This document shows, piece after piece, positions 1 through 9,491 of a DNA stretch of 64,000 nucleotides. Under the pieces are notes generated by a model, which ran no database searches, was not told the origin of the DNA, and saw only the letters and a list, made by a program, of their open reading frames with translations. The first letter of the stretch is position 1. Each line of letters starts with the position of its first letter. The DNA comes from JACRAR01 sp041674385 (GTDB lineage Bacteria > Pseudomonadota > Gammaproteobacteria > Burkholderiales > Rhodocyclaceae): positions 47,934-111,933 of the forward strand of contig JBAYVU010000006.1 of assembly GCA_041674385.1 (NCBI GenBank), given 5' to 3'. Made by a program: the position numbers and the translations under genes.

Positions 1-1481
1 GACTTCCACGAGAACGGCTGCTGGAAGATGCGCTGTCCAAGGTCACCAGCAAAAAACAGCGCATTCGAGCGCACCGACCCCTCACCACCACCCAGCGCCA
101 CCAGAAACCGCAAGTGCGCAATACCGACATCCTGCGCCTCATCCACAACAACAAAGTCGAAGACGGGATTGCTTCTTGCCTTCAAGGCATTCGCCAAAGC
201 GGTAAATAGCCCAGAGGCCGTGACCAATCTCTTGTCGCGTAGCCCGGAGCGGACGTGCTCGAAGATTGACCACAGCACTGAACGCTGCGCTTCCGGCAGC
301 CGGGTTTTGCGACCGAGGCGCACCACGTCGCGATAAGCCTCCCACTGATCTAGCTGCCAGGCGTCGACGACATGCTCCCATTCGGTCAGCAGAAAGTAGC
401 GTCCGAACTTGTGTCCCGGCACTGCCTTGGCAGCATCGCCCACGAGCTGGCGGATGTCATCACGGGACGCGAGCTTGGCCGGGCCGATTTGGGTCTTGTG
501 CAATCGCAGTCCGATGGCCTCAAGGGAATGCACGTCGATCCGCTCGGCAAGACGAGGCTCATGGGTCAGCAGTCGATTCAGCTTCGATTGCAAGGCATTG
601 GCCAGCGTGTCAGAAAACGTGGTTAGCAGAACGCGTGCATCGGGATTCTGCCGTGCCAGATACGCAGCGCGGTGCAAGGCCACGATGGTCTTGCCGGTGC
701 CAGCCGAGCCGGATACACGCGCAGGACCGCTATAGTCTCGCTCCACCCACTGGCGCTGCTCTGGGTGGAGAAAGACCGTCCATTTCTCCCACGGATAATC
801 GAGCGCACGTTGCAATTCCTCGACATTGCTCATCACCCGGAATCGGCGTTGCGCGTCGGGGTGGTCGAACGGATTGACAGTTACCGGTGTCGGGACGCGC
901 GGCTTACCGCCAGTTGCCAGTTCCAAAAGTGCTTCGGCAGCTTCGGCAGGCAAGTGATCGGCAAGGGCAAGCAGGCTGTCCTCGGTGGCTTGCTTCACAT
1001 CGGGCAGCCATTCCGGCGGAACACCGTAACTCAGCAGTTCGTCTTCGGACACCGATTGGAACAAGAGCTTTGCTGTCGGGGCAGGTTTCGCAGGCGTTGC
1101 CGGCAACGGCAACTCGCTCTGCACATAAACCGGCACCACAATTTCCTGCACCGTCTCGCGGATTTCGATCAGTTGCGCCGCGCCGGTCTTCGGATGCGTC
1201 TCTAGCTTACGGCGCTCGGCCCATTCGTAAGCCTTGTCGTGGTGATCGACATAGCAGAGCAGCAGGCTCGATTCGCTACGATGAACGATCAGGCGAATGT
1301 CGCTGCCGACCCGAACCGACCAGAAATTCTTGTCCTTGGCGCGATCCAGCTTGTGGAAACTCATGCCAGGACTGGCAGGATTCAACTGCAAGTCGAACGC
1401 CGTCGTCTTCACGAGCTTCTGCTCGTCGCTAGTCAGGCGCGTAAGGCTGTCTGTGAAGGTGTCGGCGATACGGAATTCCAT
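1..1481 (-). CDS. SF1 (UvrD/Rep-like) helicase with N-terminal RelE-like domain, 3' part outside window
   Basis: The reading frame is open from an ATG at 1481 to the left edge, giving 493 codons of a longer protein. Residues 1-90 resemble the RelE/ParE toxin fold, with the patterns LQLNPASPG, HKL, WSVRVGSDIRLIV and YVDHHDKAYEWAERR. Residues ~235-493 are a superfamily I helicase core: Walker A GSAGTGKT (258-265), motif Ia LLTTFSDTLANAL, Walker B DEAQD (447-451) and motif III GDLGQRIFQ (479-487). The gene begins in a TGATG overlap with the stop of the preceding gene, so it is probably translationally coupled to the type III R-M locus. A role as translocase or helicase in defence is inferred. 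The C-terminal motifs IV-VI lie outside the window. Confidence 0.82.
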   Translation of the reverse strand, partial: MEFRIADTFTDSLTRLTSDEQKLVKTTAFDLQLNPASPGMSFHKLDRAKDKNFWSVRVGSDIRLIVHRSESSLLLCYVDHHDKAYEWAERRKLETHPKTGAAQLIEIRETVQEIVVPVYVQSELPLPATPAKPAPTAKLLFQSVSEDELLSYGVPPEWLPDVKQATEDSLLALADHLPAEAAEALLELATGGKPRVPTPVTVNPFDHPDAQRRFRVMSNVEELQRALDYPWEKWTVFLHPEQRQWVERDYSGPARVSGSAGTGKTIVALHRAAYLARQNPDARVLLTTFSDTLANALQSKLNRLLTHEPRLAERIDVHSLEAIGLRLHKTQIGPAKLASRDDIRQLVGDAAKAVPGHKFGRYFLLTEWEHVVDAWQLDQWEAYRDVVRLGRKTRLPEAQRSVLWSIFEHVRSGLRDKRLVTASGLFTALANALKARSNPVFDFVVVDEAQDVGIAHLRFLVALGGGEGSVRSNALFFAGDLGQRIFQQPFSWK

Positions 1482-2770
1482 CACGAGCTAACCTTTTGCT
1501 GGACGGCAGCAACTACGGCTTTGTTACCATCAAGGACGGATTCTATAAGTGTCCGAAGTTCGGCTGACGTTTGTGCGTGTGCTCCAACATAACCACATTT
1601 GACCAAGTCAAGAAATGGAGTCTGACGGAGATAGCGGCCATTTAGCGCCTTGTAGCTGAGCCTGAGTCCCTTCTTGGGGCCTCGGAACGACTTGTCAGCA
1701 CGAACAATCTCGAAGTGATCCAAGGGGATAATGATCCCTCCGTCTCCGAGGATCGCATCGCGTTTAACAAACTTCATATAAAAAACTTGGGGATTAAGTC
1801 GAAACTCCTTTGCACCAGGTGCGTGAGACTGTGCGAACGTCTTCATACGACTTATCTCGGTATCAAGTTGGTTGTCTGGTCGATACACCCAGTCCGTTTC
1901 ATCTCCGACTTTTCCTGCCGGCTCCAACATCTTGTACTGGAGCATCACCACATTCTGTTTGGTCAGATTGACGTAAATTAGGTCTACGCCGAAGCAATGT
2001 TCAAGATCACGCCGATTTGCCGTAAAGACCTCCAATTGCTCTTCGCCCTTTGCGAATAGCGCGCGTCCGGTTACATCGCTCTGGATCAAGGAGTAGCCCG
2101 GTACACTTCTGGCGTCGTGTTCTACGACTGAGTCTTCCATGATTGATACACGGCTAAGCGCGCTGGCCTGTCCATCGACCAAATCCACCCTTGACGCTTG
2201 GTCATTGGAGGCCAGACCGAACGCAGCCAAGGCCGTGCGAATCGCATCCTCCTGTAGCGCCGCGTTCCCACTAAATCGCTTCGGTACTGAAAGGGAATCC
2301 GCTACCGCCCGCATGCCTCCGCGATTGCTCTGAATGGTTGCAAGTTTTTCGATTACATGGCTGCTGAGCTTTGGGGATAGCAACGTGACTAATCGCTCAG
2401 ACTGAAGTCGAGTAGAAAACATCTTGGCGTAGGGCGAATCAGTAACAAGCGCCGCTAAGGTAGCAACGGAAGATGGCGAGACTTGAACAGCCCTCGAAAC
2501 CTTAAGCCGGGTATCAAGCGTAGTAATCGGGGCTTTTGAGGAAATTAGCCCAAAGTAAATTTGCTCTGTGCTGCCATCCCTCCCGAGAATGAGGCAAGGG
2601 GATGGTGCCTTAATGTCTTCGACGTGGGAATGAGACCTCGCAATCGTGAACTCACTTACCCCGCGACGAGAATTGACAAGCTCTTGCCACTCGACTTCAG
2701 AAAATCGCAGCAGGACGATGGGGCGCTTTTCGACATACTGCTTCAGGGTTTCGAGCCAAGGCATGTTCAT
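1481..2770 (-). CDS. Conserved protein of unknown function in type III R-M cassette, nuclease-like motif
   Basis: A 429-aa soluble protein of no named family that I recognise. The C-terminal half holds a compact motif, NRRDLEHCFGVDLIYVN (253-269) followed by VVMLQYK (274-280). Its D263 and Q278-x-K280 spacing resembles the core of PD-(D/E)xK nucleases with Q in place of E. That similarity is inference; a general substrate-recognition or accessory role is equally possible. No transmembrane segment or signal peptide is visible. It overlaps the mod stop by 4 nt (ATGA) and the helicase start by 1 nt (TGATG), so all these genes are almost certainly co-transcribed and act together. Confidence 0.8.
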   Translation of the reverse strand: MNMPWLETLKQYVEKRPIVLLRFSEVEWQELVNSRRGVSEFTIARSHSHVEDIKAPSPCLILGRDGSTEQIYFGLISSKAPITTLDTRLKVSRAVQVSPSSVATLAALVTDSPYAKMFSTRLQSERLVTLLSPKLSSHVIEKLATIQSNRGGMRAVADSLSVPKRFSGNAALQEDAIRTALAAFGLASNDQASRVDLVDGQASALSRVSIMEDSVVEHDARSVPGYSLIQSDVTGRALFAKGEEQLEVFTANRRDLEHCFGVDLIYVNLTKQNVVMLQYKMLEPAGKVGDETDWVYRPDNQLDTEISRMKTFAQSHAPGAKEFRLNPQVFYMKFVKRDAILGDGGIIIPLDHFEIVRADKSFRGPKKGLRLSYKALNGRYLRQTPFLDLVKCGYVGAHAQTSAELRTLIESVLDGNKAVVAAVQQKVSS

Positions 2771-5568
2771 CCCACCCTGAACACCTTCATCACCTCATCC
2801 CCGAGGTGATTGATGACCTTCACCGCAATTCGCCCGGACTTTGGTTTCTTGAACGGGCGGGAGGTGTCACTGTTGAGTGAGGACCATGCTTCGGCATCAA
2901 TCTCGGCTTTCAGTGTCGTCTTCAATGCGCTGTAGGGGTCATTGGCACCGAGGAAGTAGGCGTGGCGCACGAAGAAGCTTTCCTCGTTATAGTCCGTGTC
3001 GATGAACCAGCAGGCGATGCCGTCGGCGCCGTCACTAATGACTTCGCCGGTCTGCGGCTTGAACACATCGACGCCATTCACCTTCACGCGCAGCATGTCG
3101 TCTTCGGGCAGGAGCGTGATGTCCGGCTCGCCGAAGATCACGAACAGGTTGCCCTTACCGGTGTTCTTGAGGTCTTCGGCCATGTGCAGGTCGGCATTCA
3201 TACGCGCCTTGAGCACCGGCAGCTTGCCGAGCTTGGCAAACTCGGTGGTGTGCGCCTCGAAGTTAAAGGCGCAGGCAATCAGCACGTCGAAACCGGCATC
3301 GGCGGCCTCCCGTGCCGCCTCGACCAGATCAGCGCGCTGGACGGTGCCGAATTCGGGGCCGATGAAGATGGCGGCACGCTTTTCTGTGCCTGCCGCCGTC
3401 TCGCCAGCGCCGACTTTTCCTTCCTCGATATAACGGCCCTCGGCGCAGACCAATTCGCCCGGCCATGCCATCAGCGAAGTGAAGGTAATCCGATCTTCCT
3501 TGTGCGCCTGCTGCACACCCGCCGTTTTCAGGTTCTCCAGAATCATCTGCGGAAAAGACTGCTTCGCCGCGTAATCGGCCTCCGGTTCTCGCAGGGTGTC
3601 GATCAGTTCGTCGTCTTCATCGACGCCCAATACGCGGTGCGGACTCAAGCTCTCGACGGTGAAGGGGCCAGCGACGCGCACCGCTTTCTTGTTTTCGTAG
3701 GGCTTGTCGTAGAGGTATTCAAACTCCGCCTTCGCGGCGATTGAGGCGTCGATTTCCTTTTGCCGCGCGATGCGCGCCTGCCACCAGTCGGCGTGCGGCT
3801 TCTTCGCTGCGTCCGGCCACTGGGCTTCGGCCTCGCGGGGTATGTCCCATTCCTGCCAAGATTTTTTCAGCAACCCGTTCAGTTGCTCCCGCAACGGTTC
3901 CAGCGTCTGCTGCCATTTGTCCCAGATCACGTCGATCTCGGCGTTGTTGGCGATAGATTTCAGCGTGATGTGCGGCACACGCTCATAGACGAAGCCGTGG
4001 CGGATGTTGCCGTGAGTCGGTTGCGAACTGGGTGCGGTGCGCGTGACTTCTGCCTCCTTCATCTGGCCTTCGCGCGAATCGGCCAGCAGGTAGTAGGGAT
4101 AGCGCGCGCCCATGATGCGTGCACGGGCCAGCGCCAACGCGACGCGCGAGGTGTCAATGGTGATCCAGCGGCGGCCCCATTGCTCGGCGACAGTGGCGGT
4201 GGTGCCGGAACCGCAGGTGGGATCAAGCACCAAGTCACCTGGATCGGTAGCCATGAGGAGGCAACGCTCAACAACCTTCGTGTTTGTCTGAACCACATAT
4301 ATGTTCTGGACAGCAAACGTACTCTGAATTGTGTCCGTCCACATGTTGCTAAATGGTGCCACCGGAAAGTCGTCGGCATAACGCTTGAACGTAAGCGTCT
4401 TCCCAGCTGCAAATAGTCGATCTGCCAAAGCAAGGCGTCCGAGACCTTTCACGTGAGTTTTCCAGTGTTTGTTACCGCCAATTGAATAAATCTGGTGTCG
4501 CCATGAGAATGGTTGTGAGCCAACTTCAGAGGCGCCTTGCGACGAAAGATTTGAAGCCTGAAATCGTCTGAATTCTGATCGCTGTTCGCTTACCGCTTGA
4601 TTTGCACTCATGATCGTCCGATCAGGCAATTCAACCTGGTTGAAGCCGGATTCGATCATCTCGGTTGGTCGAAAATATTGAAGCTGCCGAACTTTACATA
4701 CCGCCTTTTGCTTTGAATACCAGAGTATGAAATCACAAGTATTTGCCAAATAATCTGTAGCCTGAAAAGCTGTTTTTCGGAATTGTATGAGGCTGACAAA
4801 ATTCTCATCCCCAAACACCTCATCCATCAGTGCCCGCACCCGATGCACGTTCTCATCGCCAATCTGCACGAAAATCGACCCCGAGTCGGTCAGAAGGTCA
4901 CGCGCCACAGTCAGCCGGTCGCGCAGGTAGGTGAGGTAGGAATGGATGCCGTCCCGCCATGTATCCCGAAACGCCTTGACCTGTTCCGGCTCGCGCGTGA
5001 TGTGATCGGCCTTGCCGTCCTTCACGTCGCGGCTGGTGGTTGACCACTGGAAGTTGCTGTTGAATTTGATGCCATAGGGCGGATCGAAATAGATGCACTG
5101 CACCTTGCCGCGCAGCCCCTCGCGCTCGGCGAGGCTTGCCATGACCTGAAGGCTGTCCCCGAGGATCATGCGGTTGGTCCAGTTCTGGTCGTGCTGGTAG
5201 AACTCAGTCTTGTCGGCGCCCTTGGGAATGCCATTGAAGTCGGCGAAGAGATCGGCAGTCAGTTGCCCAGCGTCGTGCTCGCGCTCCTTCGATTCGCGCA
5301 GCAGTTCGTCGATCAGCGCCTTGGGATGCACCTTCTCCTGAATGTAGAGCGGCGGCGCATGGACGACGAGATCGCTCCAGTCCTGTTCGTCCTTGCCGCG
5401 CCAGACCAGTTGCGGATCCAGATCGGTGTTGCGCGGGTAGCGCACCTGCTTGGGATTCTTCTGCGCATCGTCGAGCACCGACTGGTATTCGGCAGTGGGA
5501 ATGTTCTTGCGCTTGGCGTCGTCGTGGGTAATCTGTTCGACGTTCTTGGTGGTGGGTTGTTTAGCCAT
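2767..5568 (-). CDS. mod: Type III restriction-modification system methyltransferase subunit (Mod)
   Basis: A 933-aa DNA N6-adenine methyltransferase of the beta class, in which catalytic motif IV precedes the SAM-binding motif I. DPPYGIKF is at residues 162-169 and DPTCGSGTT at ~449-457; the ~280 residues between them are the expected place of the target recognition domain. The C-terminal ~350 residues form a long extension beyond the usual Mod size. The chosen start (MAKQPTTK, 5568) lies 2 nt after the res stop. The open frame extends upstream inside res, but that extension is arginine-rich shadow sequence. In type III systems Mod gives sequence recognition and protects one strand. Gene order here is res then mod, the reverse of EcoP1/EcoP15. 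Confidence 0.93.
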   Translation of the reverse strand: MAKQPTTKNVEQITHDDAKRKNIPTAEYQSVLDDAQKNPKQVRYPRNTDLDPQLVWRGKDEQDWSDLVVHAPPLYIQEKVHPKALIDELLRESKEREHDAGQLTADLFADFNGIPKGADKTEFYQHDQNWTNRMILGDSLQVMASLAEREGLRGKVQCIYFDPPYGIKFNSNFQWSTTSRDVKDGKADHITREPEQVKAFRDTWRDGIHSYLTYLRDRLTVARDLLTDSGSIFVQIGDENVHRVRALMDEVFGDENFVSLIQFRKTAFQATDYLANTCDFILWYSKQKAVCKVRQLQYFRPTEMIESGFNQVELPDRTIMSANQAVSEQRSEFRRFQASNLSSQGASEVGSQPFSWRHQIYSIGGNKHWKTHVKGLGRLALADRLFAAGKTLTFKRYADDFPVAPFSNMWTDTIQSTFAVQNIYVVQTNTKVVERCLLMATDPGDLVLDPTCGSGTTATVAEQWGRRWITIDTSRVALALARARIMGARYPYYLLADSREGQMKEAEVTRTAPSSQPTHGNIRHGFVYERVPHITLKSIANNAEIDVIWDKWQQTLEPLREQLNGLLKKSWQEWDIPREAEAQWPDAAKKPHADWWQARIARQKEIDASIAAKAEFEYLYDKPYENKKAVRVAGPFTVESLSPHRVLGVDEDDELIDTLREPEADYAAKQSFPQMILENLKTAGVQQAHKEDRITFTSLMAWPGELVCAEGRYIEEGKVGAGETAAGTEKRAAIFIGPEFGTVQRADLVEAAREAADAGFDVLIACAFNFEAHTTEFAKLGKLPVLKARMNADLHMAEDLKNTGKGNLFVIFGEPDITLLPEDDMLRVKVNGVDVFKPQTGEVISDGADGIACWFIDTDYNEESFFVRHAYFLGANDPYSALKTTLKAEIDAEAWSSLNSDTSRPFKKPKSGRIAVKVINHLGDEVMKVFRVG

Positions 5569-5570
5569 GG

Positions 5571-8500
5571 TTATGCTTCCTGAGCTTCGGTCTCGACTGC
5601 CGCAGCCTCGATCATTTTGTTGAATTCGCTTTCGACCTTTTTGGCGAAGTCGTCCTGCATCTGGAACACGTCGGTGAACTCGGCGAAGGCCCAACGGCCG
5701 TAGGTGCCGAGGTGATTGACGCCGGGCACCCAATAGGTGTCCATGGTCGATTTCTTTTCCTTGGCGTCCTCGCGCCGGTAGCCCTTTATTTCGACGACCA
5801 GTCGCAGCAAGTCGTCCGGCCCTTTACCGTCGTCGACCAGCACGATGAAGTCGGGCAGGTATTTGCGCGTTTCCGATCCGTAGCGGTAGGGCACCTCGAA
5901 GCCGAGGCCGTGGTTCTTGACGTAGGCGCGCACCTTCGGATGCGCTTCGGCCACCCGGCAGAACTCGCCTTCCCAATCGCTGTCGAGTACCACCCAGTTG
6001 ATATGGCAGTGTCTGGAACTGGTTTCCCAACGGTCGGGCTTGGAGGTGTTGAAGCGCACGTGCCGTGTCGAACCGCTGGGGTTATAGGGGTCGAGCAGTG
6101 CCTTGATCGGTCGTTCGCCGAGAAACTGCCGGGTGATCGCGGCGGTGATCTTGTTGCACGCCATATCGGCCAATTCCTGGTACATCAGCAACGCGGGATA
6201 GGTGCCGCCCTTGCACTCCAGATGATTGTCGAGCCATTCCTTGGTGATGCGTTTGAGTTGCCCGAACAGGTGCAGCTTGGGCTCCTCACCGGGGTCGCGC
6301 CACTTGGTATAGAGCAGCCGCTGGGTGAGGTGAAACAGCAGCGTGGAAGAGCGCACGTCGCCAAGATGCTGGAGGGTCATGTCGGCCGATTGGCCGATGA
6401 TCCCGGCGTTCTGGGTTTGCGACGGCCCGACGAGGTCGGGTGTCAGAGTCAGCGTGGAGTCTTCGTTGAAGTTCGCCATGAGGCGTTCTTCGGGTAGTTC
6501 GACGCGGTAGCCCTCGACGCGCGGGAAGGTGATTTCGAGCGCATCGCGGTCGGGACGAATCGCCTTGACCTGCACCGTTTCGCGCGGCGGTTGCGGTTTG
6601 GCAATGACGGGCTTGGCGGTGAAGTCGAAGGGGATGCCAAACACGTCGGCGTATTCGACATTGAACTGGCCTTCCTCGTTGAGTTCGTAAGACTGGCGGC
6701 GCAAGGCGCGGCCGATCACCTGTTCGCACAGTAATTGTGTGCCGAAGGCGCGAATGCCGAGTACGTGGGTGACGGTGTTGGCGTCCCAGCCTTCGGTCAG
6801 CATCGAGACCGACACCACGCAGCGGATCGAGCCGCCAAGCTGTCCCGCCTTGCCGACCGTGTTCATGACTTCGCGGAGTAGTTCCTGATCCGTGATGTTG
6901 TCGCCTGCGCGGGCGTCGCCGGTACGTTCGACGATCTCGCGGCGGAAACGCTCGATTTCGTCGGCAGCCATGTCGTGGAATTTATCGTCGAGTGCATCCC
7001 CGGCTTCGAGCTGTTCGCTGTCGATCAGCAGGGTATTGGGGCGCGGCAGGGGGTTGCCGGTGGTTTCGTCGAAGTTGCGGAACAGTGGCAGGCGACCGTT
7101 TTCGAGTGTGCTGGTGCCGTCGTCGTTTTTTCGCTGGAAGCCGGAAATGAAGTCATAGACAAGCTTCGAGATTGCGGTGTTCTGGCAGACCACGATGAAA
7201 CACGGCGGCACCTTGATTCCGGCGTCCTGCCAAAGCTTGAAGGTCTTTTCGTAATGGCCGTAGAGTGCTTGCAACGCGGTTTGCAGCCGGGTCGGTAGCT
7301 TGAGCGGATCGAGTTCCTGATTTGAGCCGCGTCCTTTCTTCGGCATGTCCTTGCTAATGTTCTTCCACAGATCGCGGAAGACCGGCATCTCCTCGCCAGG
7401 AATATTTTCGGCGACCGGAACGCGGGGCAGCTTGACGATGCCGCACTCGATGGCGTCCATCAGCGAAAAATCGCTCATGGTCCAAGGAAACAGCGTACCT
7501 TCGGCGTAACCCGAGCCGCGCAGAAAGAACGGCGTGGCAGAGAGGTCGATGACGCGGGACAGACCGAGCTTGCGATTGACGGCTTCAAGTCCGAAGATCC
7601 ACAACCGGGCGGCCTCGTTGTTCTTTTCGGCTTCCTTCTTGTCGTCGCCTTTCAGCTCCTCGTCGTCGATCTCCACCGGCCTCTCGCGGTAGCAGTGATG
7701 GGCCTCGTCATTGATGGCCAGGATGTTTTTCATCCCCATCAGGTCGGGCATGACGCGTTGAATCATCTGGCCTTCGGTTTCGGTGGTGACAATCTCGTCG
7801 CCAGTGCGGCCCTTGAGCAATTGCCGCCCGCCTTTGGAAATGTCGATGCGCTCGCGGAGCTTGAAGGCGTGGTAGTTGGTGATGACGATCTTGGCGCGGC
7901 CCATGTCATCGAGCAGATCGCTCGGCACCAGTTCCCGGTCCTTGTAGTAACTGTCGGGGTCGTTGGGCTGAAGGACTCGCAAACGATCTTTGATGGTGAG
8001 GCCCGGCGCGCAGATCAAGAACCCGCGTGTGAATTGCTTGCTGGTGGGGCGACGCACCGCATTGATCGTCTGCCAAGCAATCAGCATCGCCATCACAGTC
8101 GTTTTGCCCGCGCCGGTGGCAAGCTTGAGCGCCAGCCGCATCAACTCGGGGTTGGCATCCTTGTTGGCTGCCGCGAGGTGTTCGAGCAGCCGCTTGCCGT
8201 GTTTGGTGCCGGGCGCAACCTCGGTCAGCCAGATCGCCGTTTCAACCGCCTCGACCTGACAGAAGAAAGGACGAACGCCACTGAACCCGTGGTGGCGCCA
8301 GTGCTGAAGGAGCCGTGCCGTTTCGGGGGTGACTTGCCATTGGCTCGGACTCGGGAGCGCACGCCACGTGTCGACGTGATTCCGCACCTCGTTGATGATC
8401 GAGGTGGGATCGTACTGCTGCTTCTTGGTGGAGAGCCCCTCGCCCTCGTCGAAGATGAATCCTTCCTGCTTGGCCGTCTTCTTCTGCTTCTTCGGCTTAG

Positions 8501-8642
8501 GGATCGGAGTAATGAACTCGGCGCGACGACGCGTTTCCAGAATTTGCTGTGTCGGCTGACCGGATTCGTCCAACTCCCAGTGCTGAGATGGACGCTCATA
8601 CGGGGAGTTCAGAATCGGATGATCGAAGAAAGGGTTCGACAT
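5571..8642 (-). CDS. res: Type III restriction endonuclease subunit Res (DEAH helicase plus nuclease)
   Basis: A 1023-aa SF2 helicase-nuclease. Walker A ATGAGKTT is at 175-182, the DEAH box NDEAHHC at 311-317, motif III DLSATPFF follows, and motifs V-VI are seen in SVSMLTEGWDANTVTHVLG and QVIGRALRR. A C-terminal PD-(D/E)xK nuclease is visible as PDF (930-932) with VEIKG (949-954 region; E951, K953). With Mod it would translocate or diffuse along DNA from unmodified sites and cut. It is the first gene of the cassette; mod starts 2 nt after its stop. The ~140 bp upstream (8643-8780) separate it from a toxin gene on the same strand and should hold its promoter. Confidence 0.95.
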   Translation of the reverse strand: MSNPFFDHPILNSPYERPSQHWELDESGQPTQQILETRRRAEFITPIPKPKKQKKTAKQEGFIFDEGEGLSTKKQQYDPTSIINEVRNHVDTWRALPSPSQWQVTPETARLLQHWRHHGFSGVRPFFCQVEAVETAIWLTEVAPGTKHGKRLLEHLAAANKDANPELMRLALKLATGAGKTTVMAMLIAWQTINAVRRPTSKQFTRGFLICAPGLTIKDRLRVLQPNDPDSYYKDRELVPSDLLDDMGRAKIVITNYHAFKLRERIDISKGGRQLLKGRTGDEIVTTETEGQMIQRVMPDLMGMKNILAINDEAHHCYRERPVEIDDEELKGDDKKEAEKNNEAARLWIFGLEAVNRKLGLSRVIDLSATPFFLRGSGYAEGTLFPWTMSDFSLMDAIECGIVKLPRVPVAENIPGEEMPVFRDLWKNISKDMPKKGRGSNQELDPLKLPTRLQTALQALYGHYEKTFKLWQDAGIKVPPCFIVVCQNTAISKLVYDFISGFQRKNDDGTSTLENGRLPLFRNFDETTGNPLPRPNTLLIDSEQLEAGDALDDKFHDMAADEIERFRREIVERTGDARAGDNITDQELLREVMNTVGKAGQLGGSIRCVVSVSMLTEGWDANTVTHVLGIRAFGTQLLCEQVIGRALRRQSYELNEEGQFNVEYADVFGIPFDFTAKPVIAKPQPPRETVQVKAIRPDRDALEITFPRVEGYRVELPEERLMANFNEDSTLTLTPDLVGPSQTQNAGIIGQSADMTLQHLGDVRSSTLLFHLTQRLLYTKWRDPGEEPKLHLFGQLKRITKEWLDNHLECKGGTYPALLMYQELADMACNKITAAITRQFLGERPIKALLDPYNPSGSTRHVRFNTSKPDRWETSSRHCHINWVVLDSDWEGEFCRVAEAHPKVRAYVKNHGLGFEVPYRYGSETRKYLPDFIVLVDDGKGPDDLLRLVVEIKGYRREDAKEKKSTMDTYWVPGVNHLGTYGRWAFAEFTDVFQMQDDFAKKVESEFNKMIEAAAVETEAQEA

Positions 8643-8780
8643 GGCGATGGCCTACATTTGAGCGCGTATGTTGTTGTTTTGGATAGCTGGGCATTGTCCA
8701 CCAAATGCCTAGCAATAGCCATCAATTATGCATCCTCGATGTTCCGCTAAGGGACAATCAATTAGGATCAATTCACGCCC

Positions 8781-9170
8781 TCATGAGCCCCAATGTCCCT
8801 CGAAATCGAAGGACAACTGCCGCTGGTGCCGGATGGCCAGCAGGTAAATCGTTCCGCCCATTACCGCGTAGAGCATCAGGTAATGCTTGAGCACATATTC
8901 GCGAATCGCGTCGGTTTCGGGCGTTAGTGCGGTCAGTTTCACTTTCAGTGCAGCAACAGCGTTCGCGACCTCCACCGACCGAACGCGCTGTCGAAGAAAT
9001 GGCCGCCCCATTTCGGGAAACCGCTCCAGATTCGGAATCACAGTCTCCAGCAGTTCATCCAATAGGCCGTCAAAAGCTTTCGGGGCCTCCGCTTCCGTCA
9101 GGAAGCGTTCAATCTCTTCAAGATTGCGCTCAAAGTTTGCGGTGAATTTAACGATCGGCTTTTTTGCCAT
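8781..9170 (-). CDS. RelE/ParE-family toxin
   Basis: A 129-aa protein with the type II toxin pattern: an N-terminal helix (FTANFERNLEEIERFLTEAEAP), the middle segment NLERFPEMGRPF, and a C-terminal strand set with YVLKHYLMLYAV and IYLLAIRHQRQLSFD. The H-RQ-(L)SF ending is typical of ParE/RelE proteins. The ATG at 9170 is preferred over the GTG at 9179 because AGGTG lies 6 nt upstream of it. It follows the antitoxin by 17 nt, so the pair is an operon. Its target (ribosome-bound mRNA or gyrase) cannot be decided from sequence. Confidence 0.85.
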   Translation of the reverse strand: MAKKPIVKFTANFERNLEEIERFLTEAEAPKAFDGLLDELLETVIPNLERFPEMGRPFLRQRVRSVEVANAVAALKVKLTALTPETDAIREYVLKHYLMLYAVMGGTIYLLAIRHQRQLSFDFEGHWGS

Positions 9171-9187
9171 GTGTGGCACCTGGTATA

Positions 9188-9475
9188 TCAGGTGCGGCGG
9201 CGTTTGATGGCGTTGATCGCACTGCGGGCATCTTTGACCCGACCAGCCGCCACATCCTCAAGCCCCTTGGCCGCCTCATCAATCAGCAACAGATGAATGC
9301 GTTCGCGCTCCAGCTGGTGGTAGTAGTCGAGGCGATTGGCGTCGATCAGCGCGATATAGCTTTCCCCATTCTTGGTAATGATCTTCTCAGCACCGCCTTT
9401 GACCTCCTCGGCCAGTTCGGAGAAGTTGGCACGCGCTTGAGAGAGCGGAATTACATCGCTTGCGGAAATGGCCAT
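9188..9475 (-). CDS. Phd/YefM-family antitoxin
   Basis: A 95-aa protein with the Phd/YefM N-terminal DNA-binding fold: DVIPLSQARANFSELAEEV, then IITKNGESYIALIDANRLDYY. The acidic and helical C-terminus would wrap the toxin. It is first in the operon, as usual for antitoxin-toxin pairs. A dyad at 9492-9504 just upstream is a candidate autoregulatory operator. Placement immediately upstream of the restriction cassette suggests a role in keeping the locus. Confidence 0.88.
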   Translation of the reverse strand: MAISASDVIPLSQARANFSELAEEVKGGAEKIITKNGESYIALIDANRLDYYHQLERERIHLLLIDEAAKGLEDVAAGRVKDARSAINAIKRRRT

Positions 9476-9491
9476 GACGATCTCCTCAGTA

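Noticed and set aside
5569..5733. In-frame upstream extension of mod giving 988 aa
   Set aside because: The extra 55 residues are arginine-rich, lie inside res, and the start at 5568 falls 2 nt after the res stop.
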